The position numbers were made by a program, and so were the translations under genes. This document shows, piece by piece, positions 38,937 to 48,165 of a stretch of 64,000 bases of DNA. The notes below the pieces were generated by a model. The model was not told where the DNA came from and searched no databases. It saw nothing but the letters and a program-made list of their open reading frames with translations. Source of the DNA: Corynebacterium casei LMG S-19264 (GTDB taxonomy: Bacteria > Actinomycetota > Actinomycetes > Mycobacteriales > Mycobacteriaceae); assembly GCF_000550785.1 (NCBI RefSeq), contig NZ_CP004350.1, positions 1,840,009-1,904,008 on the forward strand, read 5' to 3'. How positions within the stretch are numbered: position 1 is the first letter of the stretch; each line of letters begins with the position of its first letter.

Positions 38937-40142
38937 CTAAAGGTCAGCCCCAGTTCCTCGGGAGTCTTCCACAGGGGTTGTTTCGTGAACAACCCGCGTT
39001 GCTTTCTTTTTCGCCCCAAGTTTTCCTTGGCGCAGCGGAATGAGCGTGACACCAAAGGCAACGAGCAGTGCTATGACTGTCGCAATAGTCGCAGCAATCG
39101 GCGGCACGATTGAATAGCTCACCGCACCGAACGCTACCGCCGATACCCACAGGTACAACACGAGGACGGTGCGGCGGTGGGTGTGCCCGAGTGACAACAG
39201 GCGGTGGTGAATATGCGCCTTATCCGCTGCGAATGGTGACTTTCCTTGAGAAAGCCTGCGGATGACTGCCCACACCAAGTCCAGCACGGGGACGAACACG
39301 GCAGCGCAGACCACGATGAAAGGGCTAACCAACGCGACCATGTCAGCAGTGCCGTACAGGGACTGGGTAATCTTGCCGGACGCCGAGGTGGATGCGGCCG
39401 CGAGCAGCAAACCAATAAGCATGGCGCCTGAGTCCCCCATGAATATTCGCGAGGGCTCAAAGTTATGGGGCAAGAACCCTAAACACATGCCAACTAGTGC
39501 GGCGGAAATGATTGCCGGAGGGTATGCGGAAACTGCACCGCCTTGGTCATAGAGCACCGTGAGCGAGAAGATCAGAATTGCGCTGCCGGCGATTAGTCCC
39601 AGCCCCGCTGCGAGGCCATCTAGGCCATCGACAAAGTTAATGGCATTGATGAGCAATACCGCAACGAAGGTAGTCAAGAGTGAGGACTGGAATTGGTCCA
39701 ATACGACTGTGGTTCCGCCGCCGAAGGGGATGAACAACAGCGTCCACGACAGACCCAAGATGCTCAACAATGCTGCGGCAACGAATTGGCCGGCAAGCTT
39801 AACCAAGGCGCTAAGCTCGTAAAGGTCATCGATCACGCCGACGATGACTATGGCGAGCGCGGCCCACACGACAGCGGAAATTTCCGGGGTCATGGGCATG
39901 AACCCGCGCGTGAGCGCCGGTAGCTGCTGCGCAAGGAAGATAGCAGCGATGAAGCCAGTGAACATCGCGACGCCACCCAACTGCGGGGTGGGTTGGGAGT
40001 GACTATCACGCAGTCGAATCTCCGCTACCCGGCCTGTACGGACCAAGAAGGAACGCACGAAGCCGGTAGCAAGATATGTAAGCGCTGTTGCGACAAGGAT
40101 TACCAGTCCCAGTTCTCGCAGGGGTACGCCGGAGCCAATCAT
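38937..40142 (-). CDS. wecA: decaprenyl-phosphate GlcNAc-1-phosphate transferase (WecA/TagO family)
   Basis: This 401-residue polytopic membrane enzyme, with about eleven spans, transfers GlcNAc-1-P to the lipid carrier, starting linkage-unit and arabinogalactan synthesis. MraY/WecA-family motifs are RLRDSHSQPTPQLGGVAMF, IVGVIDDLYELSALVKL, NAINFVDGLDGLAAG and NFEPSRIFMGDSGAMLIG. The start ATG 40142 comes three bases after the tsaC stop with GGAG upstream. Its place beside the atp genes matches Mycobacterium. The C-terminal tail is charged. Confidence 0.93.
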   Translation of the reverse strand: MIGSGVPLRELGLVILVATALTYLATGFVRSFLVRTGRVAEIRLRDSHSQPTPQLGGVAMFTGFIAAIFLAQQLPALTRGFMPMTPEISAVVWAALAIVIVGVIDDLYELSALVKLAGQFVAAALLSILGLSWTLLFIPFGGGTTVVLDQFQSSLLTTFVAVLLINAINFVDGLDGLAAGLGLIAGSAILIFSLTVLYDQGGAVSAYPPAIISAALVGMCLGFLPHNFEPSRIFMGDSGAMLIGLLLAAASTSASGKITQSLYGTADMVALVSPFIVVCAAVFVPVLDLVWAVIRRLSQGKSPFAADKAHIHHRLLSLGHTHRRTVLVLYLWVSAVAFGAVSYSIVPPIAATIATVIALLVAFGVTLIPLRQGKLGAKKKATRVVHETTPVEDSRGTGADL

Positions 40143-40145
40143 GTA

Positions 40146-40916
40146 TTACTGAACTCCAGGCTGCATTCCATCAGGACGCTGTGATTGCGGAGGCTGGGAT
40201 GGCTGCTGAACATGTTGATTGTTCTGTGCTACCTGTGGCGCTGGGGTTGGCTGACCCGGACGGGTACGCAGACGCTGCGCATCCATACCGAGTACTTCAC
40301 CAATGCGTTCAGCGGACAGTGCGCCCTCCCGCAACAGATAAGGCCAAGGGCCGGACAGGTCAATGATGGTTGAAGGCTCCCCAATGGGTGCTTCACCGCC
40401 GTCCAAGTAGACGGAGACCGTCTTTCCCAACTGCTGTTTCGCGGCAATCGCCGTGGTGGCTGGAGCATGCCCCGAAATGTTGGCCGAGGATACTGCCATT
40501 GGGCCAACCTCTCGAAGAAGTTCAATTGCAATCGGGTGCAAAGGCATACGCAACATCACCGTGCCGCGGGTATCACCGAGGTTCCATGGCAATGATGGCG
40601 CCTGTGGCACGACGATGGAAAGCCCACCTGGCCAAAAAGCTTCAGTCAAAAGCTTCATCTGTTCGGTGAAAGTCTGTACCAAGCCCTTTGCCGTATCCCA
40701 AGAACCGATAAGCACTGGCACTGGCATGTCTGGGCCGCGGTGCTTGGCAGCCAGAAGGCTTGCTACTGCGTCATTATCAAAAGCGTCACAGCCGATACCG
40801 TAAACGGTGTCAGTTGGGGTAACGATCAGCCTGCCTGACTTTGCAGCCTTGGCGGCCAGCTCAATACCTTCGGCACGTTGCTGCTCATCCGAGCAATCGT
40901 AGATTTTTCCCTGCAT
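40146..40916 (-). CDS. threonylcarbamoyl-AMP synthase (Sua5/YrdC family)
   Basis: The enzyme makes threonylcarbamoyl-AMP for t6A37 of ANN-decoding tRNAs. The 256 residues show SGRLIVTPTDTVYGIGCDAF, AAKHRGPDMPVPVLIG, PGGLSIVVP and AVSSANISGHAPATT. A Pro/Gln-rich tail of about 40 residues (QPTPAPQVAQNNQHVQQPSQ region) ends the protein and does not belong to the YrdC fold. GGGGAGAAG precedes ATG 40916. It sits directly upstream of wecA, as in mycobacteria. Confidence 0.93.
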   Translation of the reverse strand: MQGKIYDCSDEQQRAEGIELAAKAAKSGRLIVTPTDTVYGIGCDAFDNDAVASLLAAKHRGPDMPVPVLIGSWDTAKGLVQTFTEQMKLLTEAFWPGGLSIVVPQAPSLPWNLGDTRGTVMLRMPLHPIAIELLREVGPMAVSSANISGHAPATTAIAAKQQLGKTVSVYLDGGEAPIGEPSTIIDLSGPWPYLLREGALSAERIGEVLGMDAQRLRTRPGQPTPAPQVAQNNQHVQQPSQPPQSQRPDGMQPGVQ

Positions 40917-41029
40917 GTACTTCTCCCCACTAGATGGTGTGACTTTGTGTGTTGATAGCGAAGGGCATATTTAGGTTTTTCATAGTACTACCCTTGTCTG
41001 CCCACGCCGGTTTCAATTCTCCGTGGTCG

Positions 41030-41914
41030 TCAGCTTGGTGCTTTGGCCAAGACGAAGCGTGCGGTTCCGCCCAAGTCCTTCAAGGGTGAGACATTGACTA
41101 GGCCAGCCTGGTTCGCTGCACGCTGTACTAGCTCCGAGGTTGAGTCATCGTGTTCGATGCCCACTGCCCCGCCGCGCGCAAGCAGCTTGAGAACATTGGG
41201 CAGCATCGCATTAATAGTGTCCATGCCTTCAACGCCTGAAAAGACTGCGTCATGCGGGTCATGATAAACCTCCGGTGCCAAGTTCGGATCCTCAGGCACG
41301 TATGGCGGATTAGTGACAACCAAGTCAACCCTGCCCACAACGGCTTCGAGCTTGTTGAGCAGCTCCACACTGGTGACATCGGACTGGATAATCTGAACAG
41401 AAGTCCCGGCGAGGTTGCGCTGTGTAAACGGCAGGGAGGCATCGGAAAGCTCTACTGCAAACACCTGAACATCAGGACGGTAGTGCGCGATATAGGCCGC
41501 CAATGCTCCAGAGCCCGTGCACAAATCGACCACGGCGGGCGCAAGCGATTCGCCTGCTCCCGCAAACTTTGCGCGTGGAAAATGCTGGTTAAGGTAGTTC
41601 ACTGCCCAATCAGCCAACGTCTCGGTCTCTGGGCGTGGGATAAACACGCCCGGGCCAACTTCCAGGTCCAAAGGGCCAAATGGCGCTGTGCCAATGATGT
41701 GCTGCAACGGCTCACGCTGCGCGCGGCGATCAATGAGCGCATAGAACTGCTCGGCATTCGTCGCCTCCTGGGTCGAGGGAATATCCATATGGCCGACTTT
41801 GAGGACATGCGCAAGAAGCATGCGTGCATCCCACTCAGCGGAATCCACCCCGACAGCGCGAAGGCGCCCCGCGGCAATGCGAAGCGCCTCATCAAAAGTA
41901 GCCTTGTGGCTCAT
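41030..41914 (-). CDS. prmC: release factor glutamine N5-methyltransferase
   Basis: PrmC methylates the Gln of the GGQ motif in release factors. The 294-residue enzyme has an N-terminal helical domain (WDARMLLAHVLKVGHMDI), then the SAM-binding core VVDLCTGSGALAAYIA, and the catalytic NPPYVPE. It follows prfA by seven bases, the usual pairing with its own substrate. Confidence 0.96.
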   Translation of the reverse strand: MSHKATFDEALRIAAGRLRAVGVDSAEWDARMLLAHVLKVGHMDIPSTQEATNAEQFYALIDRRAQREPLQHIIGTAPFGPLDLEVGPGVFIPRPETETLADWAVNYLNQHFPRAKFAGAGESLAPAVVDLCTGSGALAAYIAHYRPDVQVFAVELSDASLPFTQRNLAGTSVQIIQSDVTSVELLNKLEAVVGRVDLVVTNPPYVPEDPNLAPEVYHDPHDAVFSGVEGMDTINAMLPNVLKLLARGGAVGIEHDDSTSELVQRAANQAGLVNVSPLKDLGGTARFVLAKAPS

Positions 41915-41921
41915 TTACGCG

Positions 41922-42998
41922 TTAGCTTTCTGATTCCATACGCTCTGCGCGCTCCTGCGCCTGCAAAGCTTCAATCATGGCATTCATATCGCCATCCAGC
42001 ACGGAATCAAGGTTGTTGGCCTTGTAGCCAATGCGGTGATCCGTGATGCGGTTTTCCGGCCAGTTGTAGGTGCGGATGCGCTCAGAGCGGTCCATGGTGC
42101 GGACCTGGGACGCGCGCTGCTCGCCTGCCTCAGCATCACGAGCCTCACGCTCCATCTGCTCAAGACGTGCCTGCAGAACCTGCATTGCACGCGCCTTGTT
42201 CTGAATCTGGGAACGCTCACGCTGACAGGTCACAACCAAACCAGTTGGCAAGTGGGTCAAACGCACCGCGGAGTCCGTGGTGTTAACGCCCTGACCACCC
42301 TTACCGGATGAGCGGTAAACATCGACTCGGATATCTTTTTCATCGATAGTAACTGCCTCAACCTCATCTGGCTCTGGGTAAACCAACACGCCAGCTGCGG
42401 AAGTCTGGATACGTCCCTGGGACTCAGTCACTGGCACGCGCTGCACGCGGTGCACGCCGCCCTCAAACTTGAACACGGACCATGCGCCGTCACGGGATGG
42501 AGTCTTGGACTTGAACGTAATGGTCATGTCCTTCACGCCACCCAGGTCAGACTCGTTGAGACCCAGAACTTCCCAGCTAAAGCCAGCCTTATCGGCATAA
42601 CGCTCATACATGCGTGCCAGGTCAGCAGCAAACAATGCTGCTTCCTCACCGCCGGCGCCAGCCTTGATTTCCATGATGATGTCTTCAGAGTCATGCTCAT
42701 CGCGCGGCGCCAACAAGTCAGCCAGCTTCTCTTCCAACTCAAACACAACACCCTCTAGGCGCTGCGCTTCATCCTGGAATTCATGGTCCTCATAAGCCAT
42801 TTCCTTCGCATCAGCGAGGTCTTCTTTGGCCTGGGACAGCTCATTGTGAACCACGATGATGGGACGCAATTCTGCATAACGCTTGGACAGCTTGCGGAAC
42901 TGGTTTTGATCAGAGGCGACCTCCGGGTCAGCCATCTGCATCTCAATGCCCTGGTACTCCGAAACAATGTCATCAACAAGTGATACTTGGTTTGCCAT
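41922..42998 (-). CDS. prfA: peptide chain release factor 1
   Basis: RF1 (358 residues) terminates at UAA and UAG. The catalytic loop [20 protein letters not shown] holds the GGQ. The N-terminal coiled-coil domain and [16 protein letters not shown] at the C-terminus are typical. ATG 42998 overlaps the rho stop by one base (TAATG), so it is translationally coupled to rho; GAGGAGGAAT in the rho end serves as ribosome site. Confidence 0.97.
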   Translation of the reverse strand: MANQVSLVDDIVSEYQGIEMQMADPEVASDQNQFRKLSKRYAELRPIIVVHNELSQAKEDLADAKEMAYEDHEFQDEAQRLEGVVFELEEKLADLLAPRDEHDSEDIIMEIKAGAGGEEAALFAADLARMYERYADKAGFSWEVLGLNESDLGGVKDMTITFKSKTPSRDGAWSVFKFEGGVHRVQRVPVTESQGRIQTSAAGVLVYPEPDEVEAVTIDEKDIRVDVYRSSGKGGQGVNTTDSAVRLTHLPTGLVVTCQRERSQIQNKARAMQVLQARLEQMEREARDAEAGEQRASQVRTMDRSERIRTYNWPENRITDHRIGYKANNLDSVLDGDMNAMIEALQAQERAERMESES

Positions 42999-45223
42999 TA
43001 GGAGTATTCCTCCTCATCCAAACTTGCCGCCATAGGAGCTGAAGTTGCAACGCCCATGAGGAATTCACCATTGGACTTAGTCTTCTTCAGCTGCTTAATC
43101 AGCAAGTCAATAGACTGGTGAGAATCCAGACCGGACAGGATGCGACGCAGCTTGGTCATGATGCGCGCCTCTTCTGGAACCAGCAACAGCTCATCCTTAC
43201 GGGTGCCCGAAGGATTAACGTCTACAGCTGGGAAGACACGACGCTCAGAGATAGAACGATCCAGCTTCAGCTCAGCGTTGCCGGTACCCTTGAATTCCTC
43301 GAAGATGACCGTGTCACCAGTGGAACCGGTCTCCACCATCGCGGTTGCGATGATGGTCAAAGAACCACCGTTTTCGATGTTGCGGGCAGCACCCAAGAAA
43401 CGCTTTGGTGGGTACAGTGCGTTGGAATCCACACCACCGGACAGGATACGGCCCGATGCTGGTGAGGAGTTGTTGTAGGCACGGCCCAGACGAGTAATGG
43501 AGTCCAGCAGAACCACAACGTCCTTGCCCTGCTCCACCAGACGCTTTGCGCGCTCGATGGCCAACTCAGCCACCGCGGTGTGCTCTGATGGTGGACGGTC
43601 GAAAGTGGAGGAAATAACCTCACCCTTGACTGAGCGCTGCATGTCAGTAACTTCTTCGGGACGCTCATCAACCAGCACAACCATGAGGTAGCACTCTGGG
43701 TTGTTGGTAGCGATAGCGTTCGCAATGTTTTGCAAGATAGTGGTCTTACCGGCCTTTGGTGGGGATACAATCAGCGCACGCTGGCCCTTACCAATAGGCA
43801 TGATCAAGTCAATGACACGAGTGGTCAAAATGTTTGGAGTGGTCTCCAAACGCAGACGCTGGTTCGGGTACAGCGGCGTCAGCTTGGAGAAGTCCGGACG
43901 GTTCTTGGTCTGCTCTGGATCCAAACCATTGATGGTGTCCACGCGTACCAACTGGTTGTACTTGCGGCGGTTACGTCCGTTGCCGTGTGAGTGCGTTGCG
44001 CCGCCAACTTTGACCTGACCGGTCACAGCGTCACCGGAGCGCAGCCCCAGACGACGAACCAGGTTGTTGTTCACAAACACGTCACTGCTCATCGCGCGGT
44101 AACCAGTGGTGCGTAAGAATGCAACGTTGTTGTCTACAACCTCGAGGATGCCGCCGACTGCCTGCAGCTCATCGCCTTCGCGGATCTGCATGTCATTGTT
44201 GCCATGTCCGCCCTGCCCCTCATTGCCACCGCGGTTACGACGGTTGCGACGACCACGACGACCGCGGCGTGCGTTGTCATCATCACCGTTATTGCTGCTA
44301 TTGCCGCTGTTGCCGCTATTGCCGCTGTTGCCGTTGTTGCCGTTGTTGTTACGGCCACCGCGACTATCGTTGTTGCGACCACCACGGTTGTCACCGTCAT
44401 TGTCATCGCCACCACGATTATCGTTGCGGTTGTCATTACGGTTGTCGTTGCGACCATTACCGCGGTTGTCGCGGTTGTCGTTGCGATCATTGCGACGGTT
44501 ATTGTTGCGGCCACCGCGCTGACGGTTATTGCGGTTGTCACCGTCGTTGGAGCTATCGCCCTGATCACCATCATTGTGGTGATCATTGCCGGAGTCTTGC
44601 TGGTTTCCGGAGGCATTGTTGTCCGAGGAACCCTGCCAATCAGCAGAATTCGAAGAATCATCCTGATTTTGCTGCTCGTTGCGGCGGGCACGGTTGCGGC
44701 GCGCGCGACGTGCCTGCGAACGAGAATCATAACGGTGATCTTCGTTTCCATCGCCGTCCTGCGACTGCTGGTTGTCACCAGCTTTGTCAGTGCTGCTGGT
44801 GTCCGCAGCCTGGTCCTTCTCTCCCGCGGAAGAATCCTCAGCGCGTGCAGCGCTGTTAGAGCGGACTACACGGCGTGGACGACGGGTGCTTTGCTTTGCC
44901 TTGTCATCCTTGTCACCAGCATTGTTATCACCGGCGGTGTTATCTGCAGAAGCCTCTGCAACGTTTGCTGGCGCTGCACTAGCTGCTTCAGCAGTGCTTT
45001 CTTTCTTCGCTGCCTTTGATGCGCGAGGGGCGGCCTTAGCTGGCTTGTCCTCTGCTGCAGCGGCTGCCTTACCCGGCACCTGGCCGGAGATAATTGCGGT
45101 AATCAGGTCGCCTTTGCGCAAACCTGAAATTCCACGCAATCCCTTCTTGGCTGCCATTGCGCGCAGCTCAGTTAGCTTCAGGGGGGCCAAATCCTTTGCG
45201 GAATTGATGTCCGTATCGCTCAC
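42998..45223 (-). CDS. rho: transcription termination factor Rho with long low-complexity insertion
   Basis: Rho (741 residues from GTG 45223, preceded by AAAGGAC) is a ring ATPase that terminates transcripts. Order: N-terminal SAP-like helices ([19 protein letters not shown]); a disordered insertion at about residues 50-345 with Ala/Lys-rich, then Asn/Arg/Asp/Gly-rich repeats ([15 protein letters not shown]); the RNA-binding cold-shock fold ([19 protein letters not shown]); and the RecA-like core with SPPKAGKTT (Walker A), [13 protein letters not shown] and [12 protein letters not shown]. coli Rho is 419 residues, so about 300 extra are present. The insertion is encoded in frame and appears genuine. 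Confidence 0.97.
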   Translation of the reverse strand: MSDTDINSAKDLAPLKLTELRAMAAKKGLRGISGLRKGDLITAIISGQVPGKAAAAAEDKPAKAAPRASKAAKKESTAEAASAAPANVAEASADNTAGDNNAGDKDDKAKQSTRRPRRVVRSNSAARAEDSSAGEKDQAADTSSTDKAGDNQQSQDGDGNEDHRYDSRSQARRARRNRARRNEQQNQDDSSNSADWQGSSDNNASGNQQDSGNDHHNDGDQGDSSNDGDNRNNRQRGGRNNNRRNDRNDNRDNRGNGRNDNRNDNRNDNRGGDDNDGDNRGGRNNDSRGGRNNNGNNGNSGNSGNSGNSSNNGDDDNARRGRRGRRNRRNRGGNEGQGGHGNNDMQIREGDELQAVGGILEVVDNNVAFLRTTGYRAMSSDVFVNNNLVRRLGLRSGDAVTGQVKVGGATHSHGNGRNRRKYNQLVRVDTINGLDPEQTKNRPDFSKLTPLYPNQRLRLETTPNILTTRVIDLIMPIGKGQRALIVSPPKAGKTTILQNIANAIATNNPECYLMVVLVDERPEEVTDMQRSVKGEVISSTFDRPPSEHTAVAELAIERAKRLVEQGKDVVVLLDSITRLGRAYNNSSPASGRILSGGVDSNALYPPKRFLGAARNIENGGSLTIIATAMVETGSTGDTVIFEEFKGTGNAELKLDRSISERRVFPAVDVNPSGTRKDELLLVPEEARIMTKLRRILSGLDSHQSIDLLIKQLKKTKSNGEFLMGVATSAPMAASLDEEEYS
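44200..44620. repeat. low-complexity codon repeats within rho
   Basis: Short repeats of 6-9 bp fill this stretch, for example alternating GCCGCTATT and GCCGCTGTT units at about 44285-44345 (encoding Gly-Asn-Ser repeats) and many GTTGTCG/GTTGCG units coding Arg-Asn-Asp. They are in frame with rho and do not form a CRISPR-type array. Confidence 0.8.
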
Positions 45224-45542
45224 GGATGTCCTTTCGTAGCCTGCGACAGTATGCATACAGCTTCGCTGAACTGCGCCATTTTTTAAGCAGGCCGTTACGG
45301 TACTTTAAGCTATTTATGTTCTCGCCCGAATGAGTTATCTTGCGGCGAAAGTTTCTTTATTCCCCCATGTGGGGACCCAGAAAGTGACGTTTAAAGTCAG
45401 GGGCCAACCATCAGGTGAGGTGACTGCTTCCCGCGCTTTAACTGCGCTGGTAGATGGGTTTTACACTCGACTAAAAAGTGAGTTTTCAACCAGTCAGGCA
45501 ATAGTATAACTTATCACCACCTGCACCGCTAAAGTGGGACAC
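45224..45542. other. intergenic region between rho and the acyl-CoA ligase gene
   Basis: About 320 bp that must hold both divergent promoters. GTATGCATAC (45249-45258) is a perfect palindrome close to the rho start, and TCCCC-CATGT-GGGGA (45361-45375) is a 5-bp-arm dyad. I see no gene or RNA here. Confidence 0.4.
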
Positions 45543-47333
45543 ATGCTTTCGACCATGATGGACATCCCACTTTCAGTTTCACGGATCTTGACCTACGGCT
45601 CGACCGTCCACGCCAACACCAAAGTCACCACGTGGCACGGCGACGGTTGTGGTGAAGCCACAGGTGAGAACCCTGCTGAGGAAACTACGTTCGCAGAGAT
45701 TGCTGCCCGCGCCGCAGCCTTCGCGCATGCTCTTCATGAAGACCTCGGCGTAACTGGAGATGAGCGCGTGGGAACACTGTTGTGGAATTGTGCTGAGCAT
45801 TTGGAGGTCATGTTCGCCTCATCCTGCAAGGGCGCAGTGTTTACTCCGTTGAACAAGCAGCTAATGAATGACCAGATCCGCCACATTGTCAATCATGCTG
45901 AGGTCGAGGTTGTGGTTGCAGATCCACGCCTAGCGGAGCAGTTGGGCAAAGTACTGGCTGGCGCCGAAATCGTGCGTGCTGTCGTGTTTACCGGAATGCA
46001 GGACCCACGCCAGTTCGCGCAGCATTTCGGCCGCAACGTTGAGGTCTACTCATATGAAGCATTGCTCGATAGCAAGTATTCGGTCTATGACTGGCCCGTT
46101 TTAGATGAGCACACCGCCGCAGCGCTGTGTTATTCCACCGGTACCACCGGCGCGCCGAAAGGCGCGGTGTATTCGCACCGCTCTATTTATTTGGAAGCAA
46201 TGATGCTGCGCACCACGGACAGCTTGGCTATTACCCACGGTGAGTCTTTCTTGTGCTGCATCCCGATTTACCATGTGTTGTCCTGGGGTGTGCCGTTTGC
46301 CGCGTGGATGACCGGCACGCCGTTGATTCTGCCGGACTCCAATGTGTCGGCGCCAACCTTGGCCAAGATCATCGCCACTACGCACCCACGCGTGGCGCAC
46401 GGTGTTCCAACGCTGTGGATTCAGTTGATGGTGCACTACCTCAACAATCCTCCTGAGCGTATGTCTTTGGTTGAGATTTACGCCGGCGGCTCCCCTGTTC
46501 CGGGCCAGCTCATCAAAGTATGGGAGGAGCAATACGGTGTGGATGTCGTTCATGTCTGGGGCATGGTGGAAGTCTCCACTGTGGGCACGGTCGCGCGCCC
46601 ACCGCAGGGCGCTTCCGGTGATGCCCGCTGGGCTTACCGCATTTCCCAGGGACGCTTCCCTGCCTCACTGGAATACCGCGTAGTCAATGACGGCCAAGTG
46701 GTGGCCACCACCGACCGCAACGCGGGTGAGATCCAAGTGCGCGGCAACATGGTGACCAAGGAATACTATGACGCCCCGTCCGGGCATGAAGATGGTGCGG
46801 CGGCAGAGTTCCGCGGCAAGCCAACCGACACGGCAGCAGACAAATTTACTGCCGATGGTTGGCTGCGCACCGGCGATGTCGGCTATGTCAATGAGGACGG
46901 CTTCTTAAGTGTTTCCGACCGCGCGCGTGATGTTATCCGCTCGGGAGGTGAGTGGATTTACTCCGTACAGCTAGAAAATCTCATCATGAATGATGGCGAC
47001 GTCGTGGAAGCCGCCGTTATTGGTTATCCAGATAAAAAATGGGTTGAGCGCCCACTCGCCATCACGGTCTTGCGCCCAGGCGTTGCCCCGACCATCGAAA
47101 CAGCAGAGCGCCTGCGTGAAGGTCTGCGCAAGGAGCTACCAAAGTGGATGCTGCCGGAGTATTGGACCTTTGTAAAGGGCCTAGACAAAACTTCCGTCGG
47201 CAAATTCGATAAGAAGGACATGCGCTCGCATCTCGCCGAGGGCGAATACAACATCATCCAACTTGAAGGCCCCGGCGCCGGTAAACCGGAAGACCCCAAG
47301 GCCGTAACCGATGTTGAGTCGGAGCTGCATTAG
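45543..47333 (+). CDS. fatty-acyl-CoA synthetase / AMP-dependent ligase
   Basis: This adenylate-forming enzyme of about 596 residues (ANL family) activates a carboxylic acid through an acyl-AMP to its CoA thioester. Motifs are LCYSTGTTGAPKGAVYSHRS (A3, P-loop), VVHVWGMVEVS in the position of motif A5, and WLRTGDVGYVNEDGFLSVSD followed by DVIRSGGEWIYS and KTSVGKFDKKDM with the catalytic Lys. Its closest look-alikes are medium- to long-chain fatty-acid-CoA ligases. ATG 45543 is my choice; GTG 45534 adds three residues and lacks a ribosome site. It is a single gene. Confidence 0.9.
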   Translation: MLSTMMDIPLSVSRILTYGSTVHANTKVTTWHGDGCGEATGENPAEETTFAEIAARAAAFAHALHEDLGVTGDERVGTLLWNCAEHLEVMFASSCKGAVFTPLNKQLMNDQIRHIVNHAEVEVVVADPRLAEQLGKVLAGAEIVRAVVFTGMQDPRQFAQHFGRNVEVYSYEALLDSKYSVYDWPVLDEHTAAALCYSTGTTGAPKGAVYSHRSIYLEAMMLRTTDSLAITHGESFLCCIPIYHVLSWGVPFAAWMTGTPLILPDSNVSAPTLAKIIATTHPRVAHGVPTLWIQLMVHYLNNPPERMSLVEIYAGGSPVPGQLIKVWEEQYGVDVVHVWGMVEVSTVGTVARPPQGASGDARWAYRISQGRFPASLEYRVVNDGQVVATTDRNAGEIQVRGNMVTKEYYDAPSGHEDGAAAEFRGKPTDTAADKFTADGWLRTGDVGYVNEDGFLSVSDRARDVIRSGGEWIYSVQLENLIMNDGDVVEAAVIGYPDKKWVERPLAITVLRPGVAPTIETAERLREGLRKELPKWMLPEYWTFVKGLDKTSVGKFDKKDMRSHLAEGEYNIIQLEGPGAGKPEDPKAVTDVESELH

Positions 47334-47367
47334 TTAGCGCACGGCGCCAATTGCCGTACGGCACTAA

Positions 47368-47923
47368 TTAGTGCACCGCCGCAGTGGTGACACCTGGCTT
47401 CTCCGAAGAGCACTCGCGAAAGATATCGCCGATGAGTGGGAGAACAACTTCTAGGGTGTCACGCACTGCGCCGCGGGAGCCGGCGGAGTTGATGATCAGT
47501 TGGGTGGGGTGACCAAACAATGACTCCACGACACAGGCCTGCTTTGGGGGAAGACTGCAAGCCCTTTAATAGCACCTGGGTTTCCAGACCATGGAGACGT
47601 GCCGCAATCTTTTGCATGGTCACTTCGGGAACCACATTGCCGAGCCGCGTCCCCGTGCCGCCGAGGGTGATAACGATGTCGGCCTTATTAGCTCCGACGT
47701 TTCCTCCCCTGCGAGTCTCGTTGAATGTGTGGAGCTGCGAGTCGAGGGCGTGGACGATGGCAGATTCCTCTTCACGGATAACTTCGTGGTGAATCAGGGA
47801 GATTCCGGCACCCGCCAATAATGTGGCGGCGGTGTCTGCCGCGTGGTCCGGCTTGATTCCATCCACAATGCGGTTTGAAACAACGATCAAAGCTGCCGTC
47901 GGGGGTGTTGTTGTGGGGGACAT
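47368..47923 (-). pseudogene. MoaB/Mog-type molybdopterin adenylyltransferase with a frameshift
   Basis: The frame starting ATG 47923 (MSPTTTPPTAALIVVSNRIV) carries the MoaB/Mog motifs ITLGGTGTRLGNVVPE, then loses similarity after KGLQSSPK. In another frame the missing C-terminus continues, SLFGHPTQLIINSAGSRGAV and DTLEVVLPLIGDIFRE, to a TAA at 47368. The two join if one G is removed from the GGGGG at 47546-47550, restoring about 184 residues. As given, a truncated 154-residue protein with a foreign tail would be made. It could be a true pseudogene, phase variation at a short homopolymer, or a sequencing error. AAGGAAAAG precedes the start, and it lies divergently beside narK. Confidence 0.8.
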
Positions 47924-47935
47924 TTTCGTGCTTTT

Positions 47936-48165
47936 CCTTCGTTCTGAAACGACGTGACCAAGCCAACACTTAACAGTACGAAAGTACTGCTTTTACACCG
48001 CACAATCACTAGCTGCAGAGATAGTTTCCGCAGGTGAATTACGCAATATTAGCGTTGTTTAATTAAACGAATTTTTTAGTGTTTAACCGTTTAATTATGA
48101 GCTTAGCAAGCTAATCTTATTAAAAGGTACCCCGCCCGTTTACCTTTCTTTTAGAGCGAGGATTC
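47936..48165. promoter_or_regulatory. nar operon and MoaB divergent control region
   Basis: This AT-rich region contains several dyads: CAGTAC-GAAA-GTACTG (47974-47989, next to TTTT), GTTTAATTAAAC (48057-48068) and TTAGC-AA-GCTAA (48103-48114). GTTTAA is repeated three times between 48057 and 48093. TAATCT (48112-48117) is a possible -10 for narK. In C. glutamicum the narKGHJI promoter is controlled by ArnR and other global regulators, so these dyads are candidate sites, but I cannot assign any to a specific protein. Confidence 0.5.

Noticed and set aside
44283..44345. Tandem 9-bp repeats that could suggest a CRISPR or minisatellite
   Set aside because: The repeats are in frame with rho and encode Gly-Asn-Ser units; there are no spacers or longer direct repeats.
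44204..45019. Very hydrophobic Val/Ala/Ile-rich frame on the plus strand, resembling a membrane protein
   Set aside because: It is the complement of the Asn/Arg/Asp-rich insertion in rho, whose codons give Val/Ile/Ala when read backwards.
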